Positions 21,569 through 31,316 of a stretch of 64,000 bases of DNA are shown here, piece after piece. Position 1 is the first letter of the stretch. The number at the start of each line of letters is the position of its first letter. Origin of the DNA: Aquincola sp. (GTDB lineage Bacteria > Pseudomonadota > Gammaproteobacteria > Burkholderiales > Burkholderiaceae_C); assembly GCA_022841885.1 (NCBI GenBank), contig JALHQP010000003.1, positions 1 to 64,000 on the forward strand, read 5' to 3'. The position numbers and the translations under genes were made by a program. The notes under the pieces were generated by a model. It was not told the DNA's origin and ran no database searches. It was given only the letters and a program-made list of their open reading frames with translations.

Positions 21569-22168
21569 TCAGTGGAGGCCCCCGTAGTTCTCTTCGCGAA
21601 CGATGCGCGGCACGATCTCGCGCGGCTCGATCGTCACCGGCTGGTAGATCACGCGCTTCTGCTCGGCGTCGTAGCGCATCTCGACATGCCCGCTGACGGG
21701 GAAGTCCTTGCGCATCGGGTGGCCGATGAAGCCGTAGTCGGTGAGGATGCGGCGCAGGTCCGCATGGCCCTCGAACAGGACGCCGTACAGGTCGAAGGCC
21801 TCGCGCTCGAACCAGTTGGCGCTGCTCCACACGTCGGTCACCGAGGCCACCAGCGGCAGGTCATCGTCCGGGCAAGTTACCTTCAGGCGCACGCGCCAGT
21901 TCTTGACCACGCTCAAGAGCTGCGAGACCACCACATAACGCGGGCCCTCTTGCTCGGCGTTCTTCCAGGCACTCAGGTCGAGGCCGCAGAGGTCGATCAG
22001 CTGCTCGAAGGCCAGCGTGGGGTCGTCGCGCAGCTGCAGCGCCACCGCGGCGTAATCGGCCGCCTTGACGGAAAGGGAGATCTCGCCGCGGTCGCGCACG
22101 AGCTTCTGGATCTTCGGACCGAGCGCTGCCTCCAGCGCCGCCTGCAAGGCGTCAAGCTTGGCGCTCAT
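21569..22168 (-). CDS. nuoC: NADH-quinone oxidoreductase subunit C
   Basis: A 199-residue peripheral-arm subunit of the 30-kDa family. [20 protein letters not shown] and the following [17 protein letters not shown] are signature segments. ATG 22168 is preceded by nuoB with a 4-bp overlap. Confidence 0.97.
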   Translation of the reverse strand: MSAKLDALQAALEAALGPKIQKLVRDRGEISLSVKAADYAAVALQLRDDPTLAFEQLIDLCGLDLSAWKNAEQEGPRYVVVSQLLSVVKNWRVRLKVTCPDDDLPLVASVTDVWSSANWFEREAFDLYGVLFEGHADLRRILTDYGFIGHPMRKDFPVSGHVEMRYDAEQKRVIYQPVTIEPREIVPRIVREENYGGLH

Positions 22169-22641
22169 CGTGCGATCGTGTTTTCTCTGCGGATCTTGCT
22201 CTGCAGCTGCAGCACGCCGTACAACAGCGCCTCGGCGGTGGGGGGGCAGCCGGGCACGTAGACGTCCACCGGCACGATGCGGTCGCAGCCGCGCACGACC
22301 GAGTAGCTGTAGTGGTAGTAGCCGCCGCCGTTGGCGCACGACCCCATGCTGATGACCCAGCGCGGCTCGGCCATCTGGTCGTAGACCTTGCGCAGCGCCG
22401 GCGCCATCTTGTTGCACAAGGTGCCGGCCACGATCATCAGGTCGCTCTGACGCGGACTGGGACGGAACAGCATGCCGAAGCGGTCGATGTCGTAGCGCGC
22501 CGCGCCGGCGTGCATCATCTCGACCGCACAGCAGGCCAGGCCGAAGGTCATCGGCCACAGCGAGCCGGTCTTCGACCAGTTCATCACCGCGTCGACCGAG
22601 GTGGTGACGACGCCTTCCTTGAGGATGCCTTCGATGCCCAT
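22165..22641 (-). CDS. nuoB: NADH-quinone oxidoreductase subunit B
   Basis: A 158-residue subunit carrying the terminal 4Fe-4S cluster N2. Cysteine motifs are [32 protein letters not shown] and [12 protein letters not shown], all intact. It donates electrons to quinone at the NuoD interface. Confidence 0.98.
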   Translation of the reverse strand: MGIEGILKEGVVTTSVDAVMNWSKTGSLWPMTFGLACCAVEMMHAGAARYDIDRFGMLFRPSPRQSDLMIVAGTLCNKMAPALRKVYDQMAEPRWVISMGSCANGGGYYHYSYSVVRGCDRIVPVDVYVPGCPPTAEALLYGVLQLQSKIRRENTIAR

Positions 22642-22653
22642 CGTGTTGCCGCC

Positions 22654-23013
22654 TTACTCCCAGTCGAGGGCGCCCTTCTTCCACTCGTAGACGAATCCGA
22701 CCACCAGGATGCCGAGGAAGACCATCATGGCCCAGAAGCCGGTCGCACCGATCTCGTGCAGCGCAACGGCCCAGGGGAAGAGAAAGGCGATCTCGAGGTC
22801 GAACAGGATGAACAGGATCGCGACGAGGTAGTAGCGCACGTCGAACTTCATGCGCGCGTCCTCGAAGGCCTCGAAGCCGCACTCGTAGGGGCTGTTCTTC
22901 TCGGCGTCGGGGCGGTTGGGCCCGATCAGGAAGCCGATCAGCTGCGGCGCGACGCCGACGGCCACGCCGACCAAGATGAACAGGATGACGGGCAGGTACT
23001 GTTGCAGGTCCAT
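22654..23013 (-). CDS. nuoA: NADH-quinone oxidoreductase subunit A
   Basis: A 119-residue three-helix membrane subunit. The conserved loop [21 protein letters not shown] contains the Cys that lies near the quinone site. It is the first gene of the complex I operon, 65 bp after the tRNA-Leu gene. Confidence 0.97.
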   Translation of the reverse strand: MDLQQYLPVILFILVGVAVGVAPQLIGFLIGPNRPDAEKNSPYECGFEAFEDARMKFDVRYYLVAILFILFDLEIAFLFPWAVALHEIGATGFWAMMVFLGILVVGFVYEWKKGALDWE

Positions 23014-23078
23014 GTCGTCGTCGTGTTCGCGGCGCGTGCTTCGAAACGGATCCCGGAGGATCCCGGCTGGGAGGTGTC

Positions 23079-23163
23079 TGGTGCCGACGGCGAGACTCGA
23101 ACTCGCACAGCTTTCGCCACTACCCCCTCAAGATAGCGTGTCTACCAATTTCACCACGTCGGC
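23079..23163 (-). tRNA. tRNA-Leu (anticodon GAG)
   Basis: An 85-nt class II tRNA with encoded CCA. The acceptor stem GCCGACG/CGTCGGC pairs perfectly and the discriminator is A. The D-arm reads TGGTGAAATTGGTAGACACG. The anticodon stem CTATC/GGTAG carries the loop TTGAGGG with anticodon GAG. A short variable arm (GGCGAAAGCT) and a T-arm with GTTCGAGTC follow. It sits between secG and nuoA, a position conserved in related betaproteobacteria, and is probably processed from the same transcript or has its own promoter. Confidence 0.96.
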
Positions 23164-23170
23164 GGCCTGC

Positions 23171-23217
23171 TTTCGCAGTGTTCGGATGGCGTGAGGATGG
23201 CGCTCCGAACAGCGAAA
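23171..23217 (-). other. Stem-loop between secG and tRNA-Leu
   Basis: TTTCGC (23171-23176) pairs with GCGAAA (23212-23217), and after a two-base bulge TGTTCGGA (23179-23186) pairs with TCCGAACA (23204-23211), leaving a 17-nt loop. Read on the minus strand it ends 7 nt before the mature 5' end of tRNA-Leu. No T-tract follows, so a processing site is more likely than a terminator. Confidence 0.5.
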
Positions 23218-23234
23218 GATTCTAAGCCCAATCG

Positions 23235-23648
23235 TCAGGGTTTCTGAGGTGCGGCAGAGGCCGCGGCCGATGCCGGCAATGCAGGCGCGACCGTCGGCGC
23301 GACAGGGATCTGCGCCACCGGCGCCGGCGCACTCGCCCCAGGGGCGGTCGGGGCGCTGGCGGCCGCGGCACGCTCGAACACGCTCGTGCCCTCGGGCCGT
23401 TGGCCCAGGCCGGCGGTCCCGAAGTAGGCCAGCACCAGGGTACAGGCGAAGAAGATGCTCGCGCACACCGCGGTGGAGCGCGACAGGAAGTTGGCGCTGC
23501 CGGTGGCACCGAACAGGCTGCCCGAGGCGCCGCTGCCGAACGAGGCCCCCATGTCGGCGCCCTTGCCGTGCTGCACGAGCACGAGGCCGATCATGGCGAT
23601 GGCGCTGATGATTTGCGCGCCCAGCACGAGGTTCATCCAGATCTGCAT
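23235..23648 (-). CDS. secG: Protein-export membrane protein SecG
   Basis: A 137-residue SecYEG accessory subunit. Two helices (LVLGAQIISAIAMIGLVLVQ; CASIFFACTLVLAYF) flank the conserved KGADMGASFGSGASGSLFG loop, which faces the cytoplasm. The C-terminal 50 residues are a Pro/Ala-rich tail, longer than in E. coli SecG and common in betaproteobacteria. It is followed by the tRNA gene and preceded by tpiA. Confidence 0.95.
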   Translation of the reverse strand: MQIWMNLVLGAQIISAIAMIGLVLVQHGKGADMGASFGSGASGSLFGATGSANFLSRSTAVCASIFFACTLVLAYFGTAGLGQRPEGTSVFERAAAASAPTAPGASAPAPVAQIPVAPTVAPALPASAAASAAPQKP

Positions 23649-23678
23649 TGTTGGCTTTGCTTGTCGAAAGGGTGTTCT

Positions 23679-24419
23679 TCAGGTGGTGGCGCGGCAGATG
23701 GCGACGAAGTCGGCCGCTTTCAACGACGCGCCGCCGACCAGGCCGCCGTCGATGTCCGCTTGTGCGAACAACTGCGCCGCGTTGTCGGGCTTGACGCTGC
23801 CGCCGTACAGGATCGTCATCGCGTCGGCGCGCGGCGTGGCCGCGTGCAGCTGCGCGCGCAGCAGGTGGTGCACCGCCTGCGCCTGCTCGGGCGTGGCCGT
23901 GCGGCCGGTGCCAATGGCCCACACCGGCTCGTAGGCCACCACCATCTCGCCAGCGCAATGTGCCAGCGTGTGGATCACGGCCGAGAGCTGGCGCTTGACG
24001 ACGGCCTCGGTGTCGCCGGCCTCGCGCTGCGCCAGCGTCTCGCCGACGCAGACGATCGGCGTCACGCCGCGCGCCAACGCCGCCTTGGCCTTGTCGGCGA
24101 CGAGTTGGTCGCTCTCCGCGTGGTACTGGCGGCGCTCGCTGTGACCGACGATCGCGTAGCGGCAACCGAACTCTTGCAGCATGGCGGCCGACACCTCGCC
24201 GGTGTAGGCGCCCTGCTCGTGCGCCGAGCAGTCCTGCGCACCCCAGCGAATATCGGTGGCGGCCAGCGCCACCGCCGTCTCGGACAGATAGGGAAAGGGC
24301 ACGCACACGGCCACGTCGGCCAGGTAGGGCCGGCCGCCGACGATGCCGGCCAGCAGCTCGGCATTGGCCGAGTGGCTGCCGTACATCTTCCAGTTGCCGA
24401 CGATCAGCTTCCTGCGCAT
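23679..24419 (-). CDS. tpiA: Triosephosphate isomerase
   Basis: A 246-residue TIM barrel interconverting dihydroxyacetone phosphate and glyceraldehyde 3-phosphate. Active-site residues are all visible: Lys in GNWKMYG, His in [10 protein letters not shown], Glu in [11 protein letters not shown], and the phosphate-binding [12 protein letters not shown] 24419 ([10 protein letters not shown]) is the canonical start inside a longer frame. The secG gene follows 30 bp downstream. Confidence 0.98.
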   Translation of the reverse strand: MRRKLIVGNWKMYGSHSANAELLAGIVGGRPYLADVAVCVPFPYLSETAVALAATDIRWGAQDCSAHEQGAYTGEVSAAMLQEFGCRYAIVGHSERRQYHAESDQLVADKAKAALARGVTPIVCVGETLAQREAGDTEAVVKRQLSAVIHTLAHCAGEMVVAYEPVWAIGTGRTATPEQAQAVHHLLRAQLHAATPRADAMTILYGGSVKPDNAAQLFAQADIDGGLVGGASLKAADFVAICRATT

Positions 24420-24427
24420 CGAATCGC

Positions 24428-25414
24428 TCACCAGGTCAGGACAATCTTGCCGACATGGGTGCTCGACTCCATCAGCGCGTGCGCCTGGGCGGCCTGCGCG
24501 GCGGGGAACACCTTGTGAATCACCGGCTTGAAACGACCGGCCTCGATCAGCGGCCACACGGTGTCGCGCAGCGCCTTGGCCAGCAGGCCCTTGTACGCCA
24601 CGCTGCGCGCGCGCAGCGTCGAGCCGGTGATGGCAAGGCGCTTGCGCAGCACCGCACCGGTGTCGAGTTCGCTCCTGGTGCCGCCCTGCACGGCGATGAT
24701 CGCCAGGCGGCCGTCGTCGGCCAGGCACTTCACTTCGCGTGCGACGTACTCGCCCGCGACCATGTCGAGGATCACATCGACGCCGCGCTTGCCGGTCAGT
24801 CGCTCGACCTCGGCGACAAAGTCCTGCGTCTTGTAGTTGATCGCATGGTCGGCGCCGAGCGCGACGCAGGCCGCGCACTTGTCGTCGCTGCCCGCCGTGA
24901 CGATCACCTTGGCGCCGAGCGCCTTGGCGAGCTGAATCGCCGTCACGCCGATGCCGCTCGAGCCGCCCTGCACCAGCAACCACTCGCCGGCCTTGAGCTT
25001 CGCGATCTCGAACACGTTCTGCCAGACGGTGAACACCGTTTCGGGCAGGCTCGCGGCCTCGATGTCGGTCAGGCCCTCGGGCACTGGCAGCGTCTGCACG
25101 ATCGGCGCGACGCAGAGTTCGGCGTAACCGCCACCGGCCACCAGCGCGCAGACGCGGTCGCCCCGCTTCAGGCCTGCCGCGGCCAACTCTGCCGCATCCC
25201 CGCCCGCGACCGTGCCGGCGACCTCGAGCCCCGGCAGGTCCGACGCGCCCGGCGGCGGCGCGTAGAAGCCCTTGCGCTGGATCACGTCGGGCCGGTTGAC
25301 GCCCGCCGCGGCCACGCGCACCAGCACCTCGCCCGGTGCGGGCACCGGGTCGGGGCGGATGGTCTCGCGCAGCACCTCGGGGGCGCCGAACTGGCCGATC
25401 TCGATCGCGCGCAT
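24428..25414 (-). CDS. NAD(P)H quinone oxidoreductase (zeta-crystallin / PIG3 family)
   Basis: A 328-residue medium-chain dehydrogenase without zinc ligands. The nucleotide-binding segment [19 protein letters not shown] lies near residue 145, and the opening [15 protein letters not shown] is typical of the PIG3-like quinone oxidoreductase group. It should reduce quinones or enals with NADPH. It sits 8 bp upstream of tpiA and 10 bp downstream of pnp, so the group pnp-qor-tpiA-secG looks like one transcript. Confidence 0.93.
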   Translation of the reverse strand: MRAIEIGQFGAPEVLRETIRPDPVPAPGEVLVRVAAAGVNRPDVIQRKGFYAPPPGASDLPGLEVAGTVAGGDAAELAAAGLKRGDRVCALVAGGGYAELCVAPIVQTLPVPEGLTDIEAASLPETVFTVWQNVFEIAKLKAGEWLLVQGGSSGIGVTAIQLAKALGAKVIVTAGSDDKCAACVALGADHAINYKTQDFVAEVERLTGKRGVDVILDMVAGEYVAREVKCLADDGRLAIIAVQGGTRSELDTGAVLRKRLAITGSTLRARSVAYKGLLAKALRDTVWPLIEAGRFKPVIHKVFPAAQAAQAHALMESSTHVGKIVLTW

Positions 25415-25424
25415 CTCGTGCGGG

Positions 25425-27719
25425 TCAGGACTGCGGTTCGTCGTGCGGCACGGGTTGCGGCACGCCCTCGCCCTCGGCGCGGGGTTGCTCGCGCTCACCG
25501 CCCTGGTCTGCACGCGGCGGACGGTCGCCGCGGTCACGGCGCGGACCCCGGTCGCGGTCGCCGCGGCCACCGCGATCGCGGTCGCCGTAGTCACGGCGCG
25601 GACGCTCTTCCTCGACATAACCTTCCGGCTTGTCGAGCAGCGCCTTCAGCGACAGCTTGATGCGGCCCTTCTCGTCGGTCTCGAGCACCTTGACCTTGAC
25701 GATCTGGCCTTCCTTCAGGAAGTCCTCGACCTTTTCGACGCGCTGGTGCGCGATCTGGCTGATGTGCAGCAGGCCGTCCTTGCCCGGCAGGATCTGCACC
25801 AGGGCGCCGAAGTCCAGGATCTTGGTGATCGGGCCTTCGTAGACCTCGCCCGGGATCGCCTCGGCGGTGATGTCCTCGATGCGCTTGCGCGCAAAGGCCG
25901 CCTTGTCGGAGTCGGTCGAGGCGATCGTGATCGTGCCGTCCTCGCCGATGTCGATCGTGCAGCCGGTCTCTTCGGTCAGCGCGCGGATGACCGAGCCCCC
26001 CTTGCCGATCACGTCGCGGATCTTCTCCGGGTTGATCTTCATCGTGTACAGGCGCGGCGCGAACTCGCTGACCTCGGTCTTGGCGCTGCCCACGGCCTCC
26101 TGCATCTTGCCCAGGATGTGCATGCGCGCTTCCTTGGCCTGGTCCAGGGCGACCTTCATGATCTCCTTCGTGATGCCCTGGATCTTGATGTCCATCTGCA
26201 GGGCCGTCACGCCGCCGGTGGTGCCGGCCACCTTGAAGTCCATGTCGCCGAGGTGGTCCTCGTCACCCAGGATGTCGGTCAGCACGGCGAAGCGGTTGCC
26301 GTCCTTGATCAGGCCCATCGCGATGCCGGCCACATGGGCCTTCATCGGCACGCCGGCGTCCATCAGCGCGAGGCAGCCGCCGCACACCGAGGCCATCGAC
26401 GACGAACCGTTACTCTCGGTGATCTCGGAGACCACGCGGATCGAGTACGGGAACTCTTCCTTGCTCGGCAGCATCGCGACCAGCGCGCGCTTGGCCAGGC
26501 GGCCGTGGCCGATCTCGCGCCGCTTGGGCGAACCCACGCGGCCGGTCTCGCCGGTGGCGAAGGGCGGCATGTTGTAGTGGAGCATGAAGCGCTCCTCGAA
26601 CTCGCCGGCCAGCGCGTCGATGCGCTGGGCGTCGCGGTCGGTGCCCAGCGTGGCCACCACCACCGCCTGCGTCTCGCCGCGCGTGAACAGCGCCGAGCCG
26701 TGGGTGCGCGGCAGGATGCCGGTGCGGATCTCGATCGGGCGCACGGTGCGGGTGTCACGGCCGTCGATGCGCGGCTCGCCGGCCAGGATCTGGCCACGCA
26801 CGATCTTGGCTTCCATGTCGAACAGCAGGCCCTCGACCTTGACGCTGTCGAACTCGGCGCCTCCGGCCTTCAGCGCGGCCATCGTCTCGGCATAGGCGGC
26901 GCGGCACGCTTGCGTGCGCGCCTGCTTGCTGCGGATCTGGTAGGCGGCTTGCAGCTTGGCTTCGGCCAGCGCGGTCACCTTGGCGATGAAGGCCTCGTCC
27001 TTGGCGGGCGCGGCCCATTGCCACTCGGGCTTGCCGGCGTCGCGCACCAACTCGTTGATCGCGGCGATGGCGATGTTGCCCTGGTCGTGGCCGAACACCA
27101 CGCCGCCGAGCATGATCTCCTCGGACAGCTGCTGGGCCTCGGACTCGACCATCAGCACGGCCGCTTCGGTGCCCGCGACCACCAGGTCGAGCTGGCTGTC
27201 GAGCAGCTGGGTCTTGCCCGGGTTGAGCACGTACTCGCCGTTGATGTAGCCCACGCGCGCAGCGCCGATCGGGCCGTTGAACGGGATGCCGGAGATCGAC
27301 AGCGCAGCGCTGGTGCCGATGAGTGCGGCGATGTCGGCCTGCACTTCCGGGTTCAGGCTCAGCACGTGGATCACGACCTGGACTTCGTTGAAGAAGCCGT
27401 CCGGGAACAGCGGGCGGATCGGGCGGTCGATCAGGCGGCTGGTCAGGGTTTCGAGTTCGCTCGGGCGGCCTTCGCGCTTGAAGAAGCTGCCGGGGATCTT
27501 GCCCGCGGCGTAGGTCTTCTCGATGTAGTCGACGGTCAGCGGGAAGAAATCCTGCCCCGACTTGGCCTCGGTGCGCGCGACCACGGTGGCCAGCACGACG
27601 GTGCCTTCGATGTCGACCAGCACGGCACCGGTGGACTGGCGGGCGATCTCGCCCGTTTCCATCGTGACGGTGTGTTGGCCCCACTGGAAGGTCTTGGTGA
27701 CCTTGTTGAACATGCTCAT
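25425..27719 (-). CDS. pnp: Polyribonucleotide nucleotidyltransferase (PNPase)
   Basis: A 764-residue exoribonuclease with two RNase PH domains (about 10-230 and 320-540), a KH domain ([17 protein letters not shown] near 565) and an S1 domain ([20 protein letters not shown] near 625). It degrades RNA 3' to 5' with phosphate and is a core partner of RNase E. After the S1 domain comes a disordered tail of about 60 residues rich in Arg, Asp and Gly ([18 protein letters not shown]). It is absent from E. coli PNPase and resembles RNA-binding RGG tails. The gene follows rpsO, the classic arrangement. Confidence 0.98.
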   Translation of the reverse strand: MSMFNKVTKTFQWGQHTVTMETGEIARQSTGAVLVDIEGTVVLATVVARTEAKSGQDFFPLTVDYIEKTYAAGKIPGSFFKREGRPSELETLTSRLIDRPIRPLFPDGFFNEVQVVIHVLSLNPEVQADIAALIGTSAALSISGIPFNGPIGAARVGYINGEYVLNPGKTQLLDSQLDLVVAGTEAAVLMVESEAQQLSEEIMLGGVVFGHDQGNIAIAAINELVRDAGKPEWQWAAPAKDEAFIAKVTALAEAKLQAAYQIRSKQARTQACRAAYAETMAALKAGGAEFDSVKVEGLLFDMEAKIVRGQILAGEPRIDGRDTRTVRPIEIRTGILPRTHGSALFTRGETQAVVVATLGTDRDAQRIDALAGEFEERFMLHYNMPPFATGETGRVGSPKRREIGHGRLAKRALVAMLPSKEEFPYSIRVVSEITESNGSSSMASVCGGCLALMDAGVPMKAHVAGIAMGLIKDGNRFAVLTDILGDEDHLGDMDFKVAGTTGGVTALQMDIKIQGITKEIMKVALDQAKEARMHILGKMQEAVGSAKTEVSEFAPRLYTMKINPEKIRDVIGKGGSVIRALTEETGCTIDIGEDGTITIASTDSDKAAFARKRIEDITAEAIPGEVYEGPITKILDFGALVQILPGKDGLLHISQIAHQRVEKVEDFLKEGQIVKVKVLETDEKGRIKLSLKALLDKPEGYVEEERPRRDYGDRDRGGRGDRDRGPRRDRGDRPPRADQGGEREQPRAEGEGVPQPVPHDEPQS

Positions 27720-27853
27720 GGTGTCTCCTTACGGATGGGGGAAGGAGCAACTGCGAGCCGTCGGCGGGATGCCATTCCAGAGCGGCTCGTCGGATGAGCG
27801 GCGTTGGAATGACATGAGCAGCGCGTCGGGCAGGCGGTTCTCCGGGAACAAGG

Positions 27854-27874
27854 ACGGGGCGCAGCGCGCCCCGT
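27854..27874 (-). terminator. rpsO-pnp intergenic hairpin
   Basis: ACGGGGCGC (27854-27862) and GCGCCCCGT (27866-27874) form a perfect 9-bp GC-rich stem with a 3-nt loop, starting 9 bp after the rpsO stop on the minus strand. There is no U-run. By analogy with E. coli rpsO-pnp it may be a leaky terminator or an RNA-processing and stability element. Confidence 0.5.
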
Positions 27875-27882
27875 GACCCTGT

Positions 27883-28152
27883 TTACTTGCGCAGGCCCAG
27901 CTTCTGGATCAGCGCGGTATAGCGGTCGGCGTCCTTGTCCTTCAGGTAGGACAGCAGGCGCTTGCGCTGGTTCACCATCTTCAACAGGCCGCGCCGGCCA
28001 TGGTGGTCCTTGGCGTGCGTCTTGAAGTGGGGGGTGAGTTCGTTGATGCGCGCGGTCAGCAGCGCGACCTGCACTTCGGGGCTGCCGGTGTCGGCGGCGC
28101 CACGGCCATTGGCCTTGACGATCTCGGCCTTCTGAACGGTATTGAGCGACAT
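27883..28152 (-). CDS. rpsO: 30S ribosomal protein S15
   Basis: An 89-residue protein matching S15 exactly in length. Typical segments are [40 protein letters not shown] and [12 protein letters not shown]. It binds 16S rRNA in the platform. The upstream longer frame is not used; ATG 28152 ([12 protein letters not shown]) is standard. Confidence 0.98.
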   Translation of the reverse strand: MSLNTVQKAEIVKANGRGAADTGSPEVQVALLTARINELTPHFKTHAKDHHGRRGLLKMVNQRKRLLSYLKDKDADRYTALIQKLGLRK

Positions 28153-28299
28153 GGAATCGAGTTTCCTGAGTTCATGGAAACCGTCCGGGGACCCGCCTTG
28201 CACGGGCCGACGCCGCATCGGTTTCCTGGTTCCACTTGCGGTCACGGGTGAAACCGACCCGTGCCGTGCGAGGTGCACCCCTGGCGGGGAGCGGTCGCG

Positions 28300-28328
28300 A
28301 TTATAGCCGCAGCGCCGTCCGCAGCCGC
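28300..28328 (-). promoter_or_regulatory. Probable rpsO promoter
   Basis: A perfect TATAAT (minus strand, 28305 to 28300) overlaps the stop codon of the upstream aminotransferase gene. The -35 position, 17 bp away, reads GCGGCT, which is weak. Transcription would start near 28293 and give a leader of about 140 nt before rpsO, long enough for S15 autoregulation. Confidence 0.5.
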
Positions 28329-29461
28329 TCCAGCCCCTGGTCCAGCCGCGCCGGGTCGCGCGAGGCGAAGCACCAGCGCAGCCAGCCCTCGGCCTCGGGC
28401 CCGAAGGCCACGCCCGGTGCCAGGCCCAGGCCGTGCTCGGCCACCAGGCGCTTGGCGAAGGCCAGCGAGTCGTCGCTGACCCCGGGCAGGCGGAAGAAGG
28501 CGTACATGCCGCCGCGCGGCCGCGCCAGCGTCAGCCCGGGCAGCCGCTGCAGCCCGTCCACCAGCCGGTCGCGACAGGCGCGCAAGCGTGCCGCCAGCGC
28601 GGGCACCGAGCGCTCGGCGTCGGCCAGGGCCGCCAGGCCGGCGCGCTGCACGAACACCGGGGCGCAGGAGCTGTTGAACTCGATCAGCTTGGCCACCGCC
28701 CCGTCGTGTCCGGCGGGCAACACCATCCAGCCCAGGCGCCAGCCGGTCATCAGGAAGGACTTCGAGAAGCTGTGCACGACGATTAGCCGGTCGTCGGGTT
28801 CGGCGATGTCCAGGAAGCTCGGCGCTGCGGCGCCACCATCGAACCAGACTCGCTCGTAGACCTCGTCGGCCACGATCCAGGTGCCGGTGCGGCGGCAATG
28901 GTCGAGCAAGGCCTGCTGCTCGGCGCGCGTCAGCGTCCAGCCGGTCGGGTTGTTCGGCGCGTTGACCAGCAGCATGCGCGTCGCGGGCGTCACGGCCGCG
29001 AGCAGGCGCTCCAGGTCGAGCGTCCAGGCGCCCTCGTTCGAGCGCGGCGGCACGAGCGGTACGCGCACGACGTTCGCGCCCAGGATCGCCGGCTGCGCCG
29101 GCAGGTTGGGCCACACCGGCACCACGACCACCACCTCGTCTGCGGCACCGACCAGAAGCTGCGTGGCCAGCATCAGCGCCGACACGCCTGAGGAGGTAAC
29201 GGCGACGCGATCCATCGATACCGGCCGGTGCAGGCTGCTCGTATAGCCGGCCAGCGCCTCGCGCAACTCGGCCAGGCCGAGGTTGTGCGAGTAGAAGGTC
29301 TCGCCGCGCGCCAGCGAGTCGGCCGCGGCCTGGCGCACCGGCTCGGGTGTGACCTCGTCGCTTTCGCCAAACCAGAAGGCCAGCACGTCGCTGCGTCCCA
29401 GGCCCGCGTTGGCGACCTCGCGGATGCGCGAGGCCGGTAGTTGTTCGATCGTCGGTCGCAT
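28301..29461 (-). CDS. PLP-dependent aminotransferase, class I/II
   Basis: A 386-residue fold-type I aminotransferase. The PLP-binding segments are [27 protein letters not shown] and the Schiff-base lysine in [16 protein letters not shown]. The substrate cannot be read from sequence; an aspartate/aromatic or alanine-type role is possible. It follows the periplasmic binding protein gene after 15 bp, so the two may share a transcript and an amino-acid-related role. Confidence 0.9.
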   Translation of the reverse strand: MRPTIEQLPASRIREVANAGLGRSDVLAFWFGESDEVTPEPVRQAAADSLARGETFYSHNLGLAELREALAGYTSSLHRPVSMDRVAVTSSGVSALMLATQLLVGAADEVVVVVPVWPNLPAQPAILGANVVRVPLVPPRSNEGAWTLDLERLLAAVTPATRMLLVNAPNNPTGWTLTRAEQQALLDHCRRTGTWIVADEVYERVWFDGGAAAPSFLDIAEPDDRLIVVHSFSKSFLMTGWRLGWMVLPAGHDGAVAKLIEFNSSCAPVFVQRAGLAALADAERSVPALAARLRACRDRLVDGLQRLPGLTLARPRGGMYAFFRLPGVSDDSLAFAKRLVAEHGLGLAPGVAFGPEAEGWLRWCFASRDPARLDQGLERLRTALRL

Positions 29462-29476
29462 GGGGCTCGGTGGTGG

Positions 29477-30763
29477 TCAGGCGGGGCGCTGCATCTTGCA
29501 GCTCGTAGCTTGCTCGATCTCGGCAGCGGTGAAACGTCGCACCGTGCGGAAGCCGAAGCCCGAGCCCTCGACGTCGTGCTTGACACCGGGTGCACCGGCA
29601 CGGTCCATCACGCTGACCAGCAAGGGCTGCTGCAACTGGTGGTCCGATACGCGCATCACGGCCGTCTGCAGCCCACCGAGGTGCCGCGCGTCGAAGCTCG
29701 CACCCGACAGCGCGCGCGCCACCGCGGCCGCCTCGGCACTGCCGGCACGCTCGACCGCCGCCGCGAGCATCTCGATCATCGCCTGCATCCGCAAGTGCAC
29801 GTAGTCGTCGCGCGGGTCCGGAAAGCGCTCGCGGAACGCGGCGTAAAACGCGTCCGACGCCGCGCCGCCGGCGTTCGGGTGCCACTCGGCCACCGCGTAG
29901 ACCGCACCGACGCCGGCCTCGCCGATCGCCGCCGGTGCCCCAAGCGCATTGCCGTAGAAGGTGAAGAACTTGGTGCTGGCACTGACCTCGCGTGCCGCCT
30001 TGACGAGCAAGGTCAGGTCGTTGCCCCAGTTGCCGGTCAGCACCGCCTGCGCGCCGCTGGCCTGGATCTTGGCCGCATACGGCAGGAAGTCCTTGATGCG
30101 CCCCAGCGGGTGCAGTTCGTTGCCGACGATCTCGATGTCCGGGCGCTTGACAGCGAGCATCGCCCGCGCCTGGCGCAGCACGTGCTGGCCGAAGCTGTAG
30201 TCCTGTCCGATCAGGTAGACCTTCTTCAGCGCGGTGTCGGCGCGCAGCACTTCGACCAGGGCCGCCAGGCGCATGTCGGCATGGGCGTCGAAGCGAAAGT
30301 GCCAGGGGCTGCAGCGCTCGTTGGTCAGCACCGGATCGACCGCCGAGTAGTTCAGCAGCAGCACGCGGCGCTGCGGATCGCGCTCGTTGTGACGGTCGAT
30401 GGCCTCGAGCAGCGCCGACGCCGTGGCCGAGCTGTTGCCCTGGGCGACGAAGCCGATGCCCTGGTCGACAGCGGCGCGCAGCATTGCGATCGCCTTCTCC
30501 GACTGGCCCTCGCTGTCGAAACGCACGATCTCGACCCGGCGCGTCGCCGTGCCGACCTTGACACCGCCGCGGCGGTTGACGCGCTCGGCCGCCCAGACCA
30601 GGTTGCGGAACACCGCCTCGCCGGCGTTGGCGAACGGGCCCGACAGGCCCTCGATCAGCGCGATGCGCAGCGGCGCCTGCGGCGTCTGCGCCAGCGCGGC
30701 CCCGCTGGCGGCCGCGGCCGCCAGCACCAGTGCCCGGCGCCGCGAAACAGGAACTTGATGCAT
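29477..30763 (-). CDS. ABC transporter substrate-binding protein (branched-chain amino acid type)
   Basis: About 428 residues. The N-terminus has a twin-arginine-like or Sec signal (SRRRALVLAAAAASGAALA, cleavage near AQTPQ), followed by a type I periplasmic-binding fold (IALIEGLSGPFANAGEAVFR). This resembles LivJ-like proteins in family PF13458. No permease or ATPase genes are adjacent, so it is an orphan receptor here and the ligand is unknown. ATG 30763 is preferred over an in-frame ATG at 30814, because the longer form would overlap a terminator-like hairpin. Confidence 0.87.
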   Translation of the reverse strand: MHQVPVSRRRALVLAAAAASGAALAQTPQAPLRIALIEGLSGPFANAGEAVFRNLVWAAERVNRRGGVKVGTATRRVEIVRFDSEGQSEKAIAMLRAAVDQGIGFVAQGNSSATASALLEAIDRHNERDPQRRVLLLNYSAVDPVLTNERCSPWHFRFDAHADMRLAALVEVLRADTALKKVYLIGQDYSFGQHVLRQARAMLAVKRPDIEIVGNELHPLGRIKDFLPYAAKIQASGAQAVLTGNWGNDLTLLVKAAREVSASTKFFTFYGNALGAPAAIGEAGVGAVYAVAEWHPNAGGAASDAFYAAFRERFPDPRDDYVHLRMQAMIEMLAAAVERAGSAEAAAVARALSGASFDARHLGGLQTAVMRVSDHQLQQPLLVSVMDRAGAPGVKHDVEGSGFGFRTVRRFTAAEIEQATSCKMQRPA

Positions 30764-30780
30764 GTCAGAAGGTGCTCTTG

Positions 30781-30812
30781 AAAACAAAAAAGCCGCTCCT
30801 AAGTTCAGCGGC
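30781..30812 (-). terminator. Intrinsic terminator in the leader of the binding-protein gene
   Basis: On the minus strand GCCGCT (30812-30807) and AGCGGC (30797-30792) form a 6-bp stem with a 9-nt loop, followed at once by TTTTTTGTTTT (30791-30781). This is a convincing rho-independent terminator. It ends about 18 nt before the ATG of the periplasmic binding protein. No minus-strand gene ends here, so it may act as an attenuator or stop antisense transcription from tsaD through hsp20. Confidence 0.65.
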
Positions 30813-30865
30813 ATGAGGGCCGGTCTTCCACTGTCAACGCAGGCACGGCACTCTCAACCCATTGT

Positions 30866-30871
30866 AGGAGG
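30866..30871 (+). promoter_or_regulatory. Strong Shine-Dalgarno site of hsp20
   Basis: AGGAGG lies 7 nt before the ATG at 30879 and fixes the start of the small heat-shock protein inside a longer open frame. Confidence 0.8.
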
Positions 30872-30878
30872 TCGCACC

Positions 30879-31316
30879 ATGTTCCTCGTTCCCGTCACCC
30901 GTTCCGCATCCGAGCTGGCGCGATCGTTCGACCGCCTGTTCGACGACAACTTCGACCGCTTCTTCGGCAATGCCGGCAGCGACGGCGCGCTGCGCACGCC
31001 CTCGCTGGACGTCGCCGAGACCGAGCGCGGCTACAACGTCTCGATCGACCTGCCCGGCGTGGCCAAGGAAGACGTGAAGATCACGATCGAGGGCCGCCGC
31101 GTGCACGTCAACGCGCGCAGCCAGCGCGAGGAAACGAAGAAGGAAGGCGAACGCGTGATCTATCGCGAGCGCTCGTCGTCCAGCTTCGCGCGCGCCTTCA
31201 CGCTGCCCGAGGAGGTGGACCAGGAAACCTCGCAGGCCAAGCTGGAGAACGGCGTGCTGTCGCTCGCGCTGTCCAAGAAGCGCGTCGTCGCGGCCAAGCA
31301 GCTGACGATCAACTGA
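30879..31316 (+). CDS. Hsp20 / alpha-crystallin small heat-shock protein
   Basis: A 145-residue chaperone. The N-terminal arm is Phe/Arg/Asp-rich ([15 protein letters not shown]). The alpha-crystallin domain spans about residues 40-130 ([42 protein letters not shown]). There is no clear IxI motif at the very end (KQLTIN). It holds unfolding proteins under stress in the cytoplasm. It converges on tsaD and their 3' ends overlap by 8 bp. Confidence 0.95.
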   Translation: MFLVPVTRSASELARSFDRLFDDNFDRFFGNAGSDGALRTPSLDVAETERGYNVSIDLPGVAKEDVKITIEGRRVHVNARSQREETKKEGERVIYRERSSSSFARAFTLPEEVDQETSQAKLENGVLSLALSKKRVVAAKQLTIN

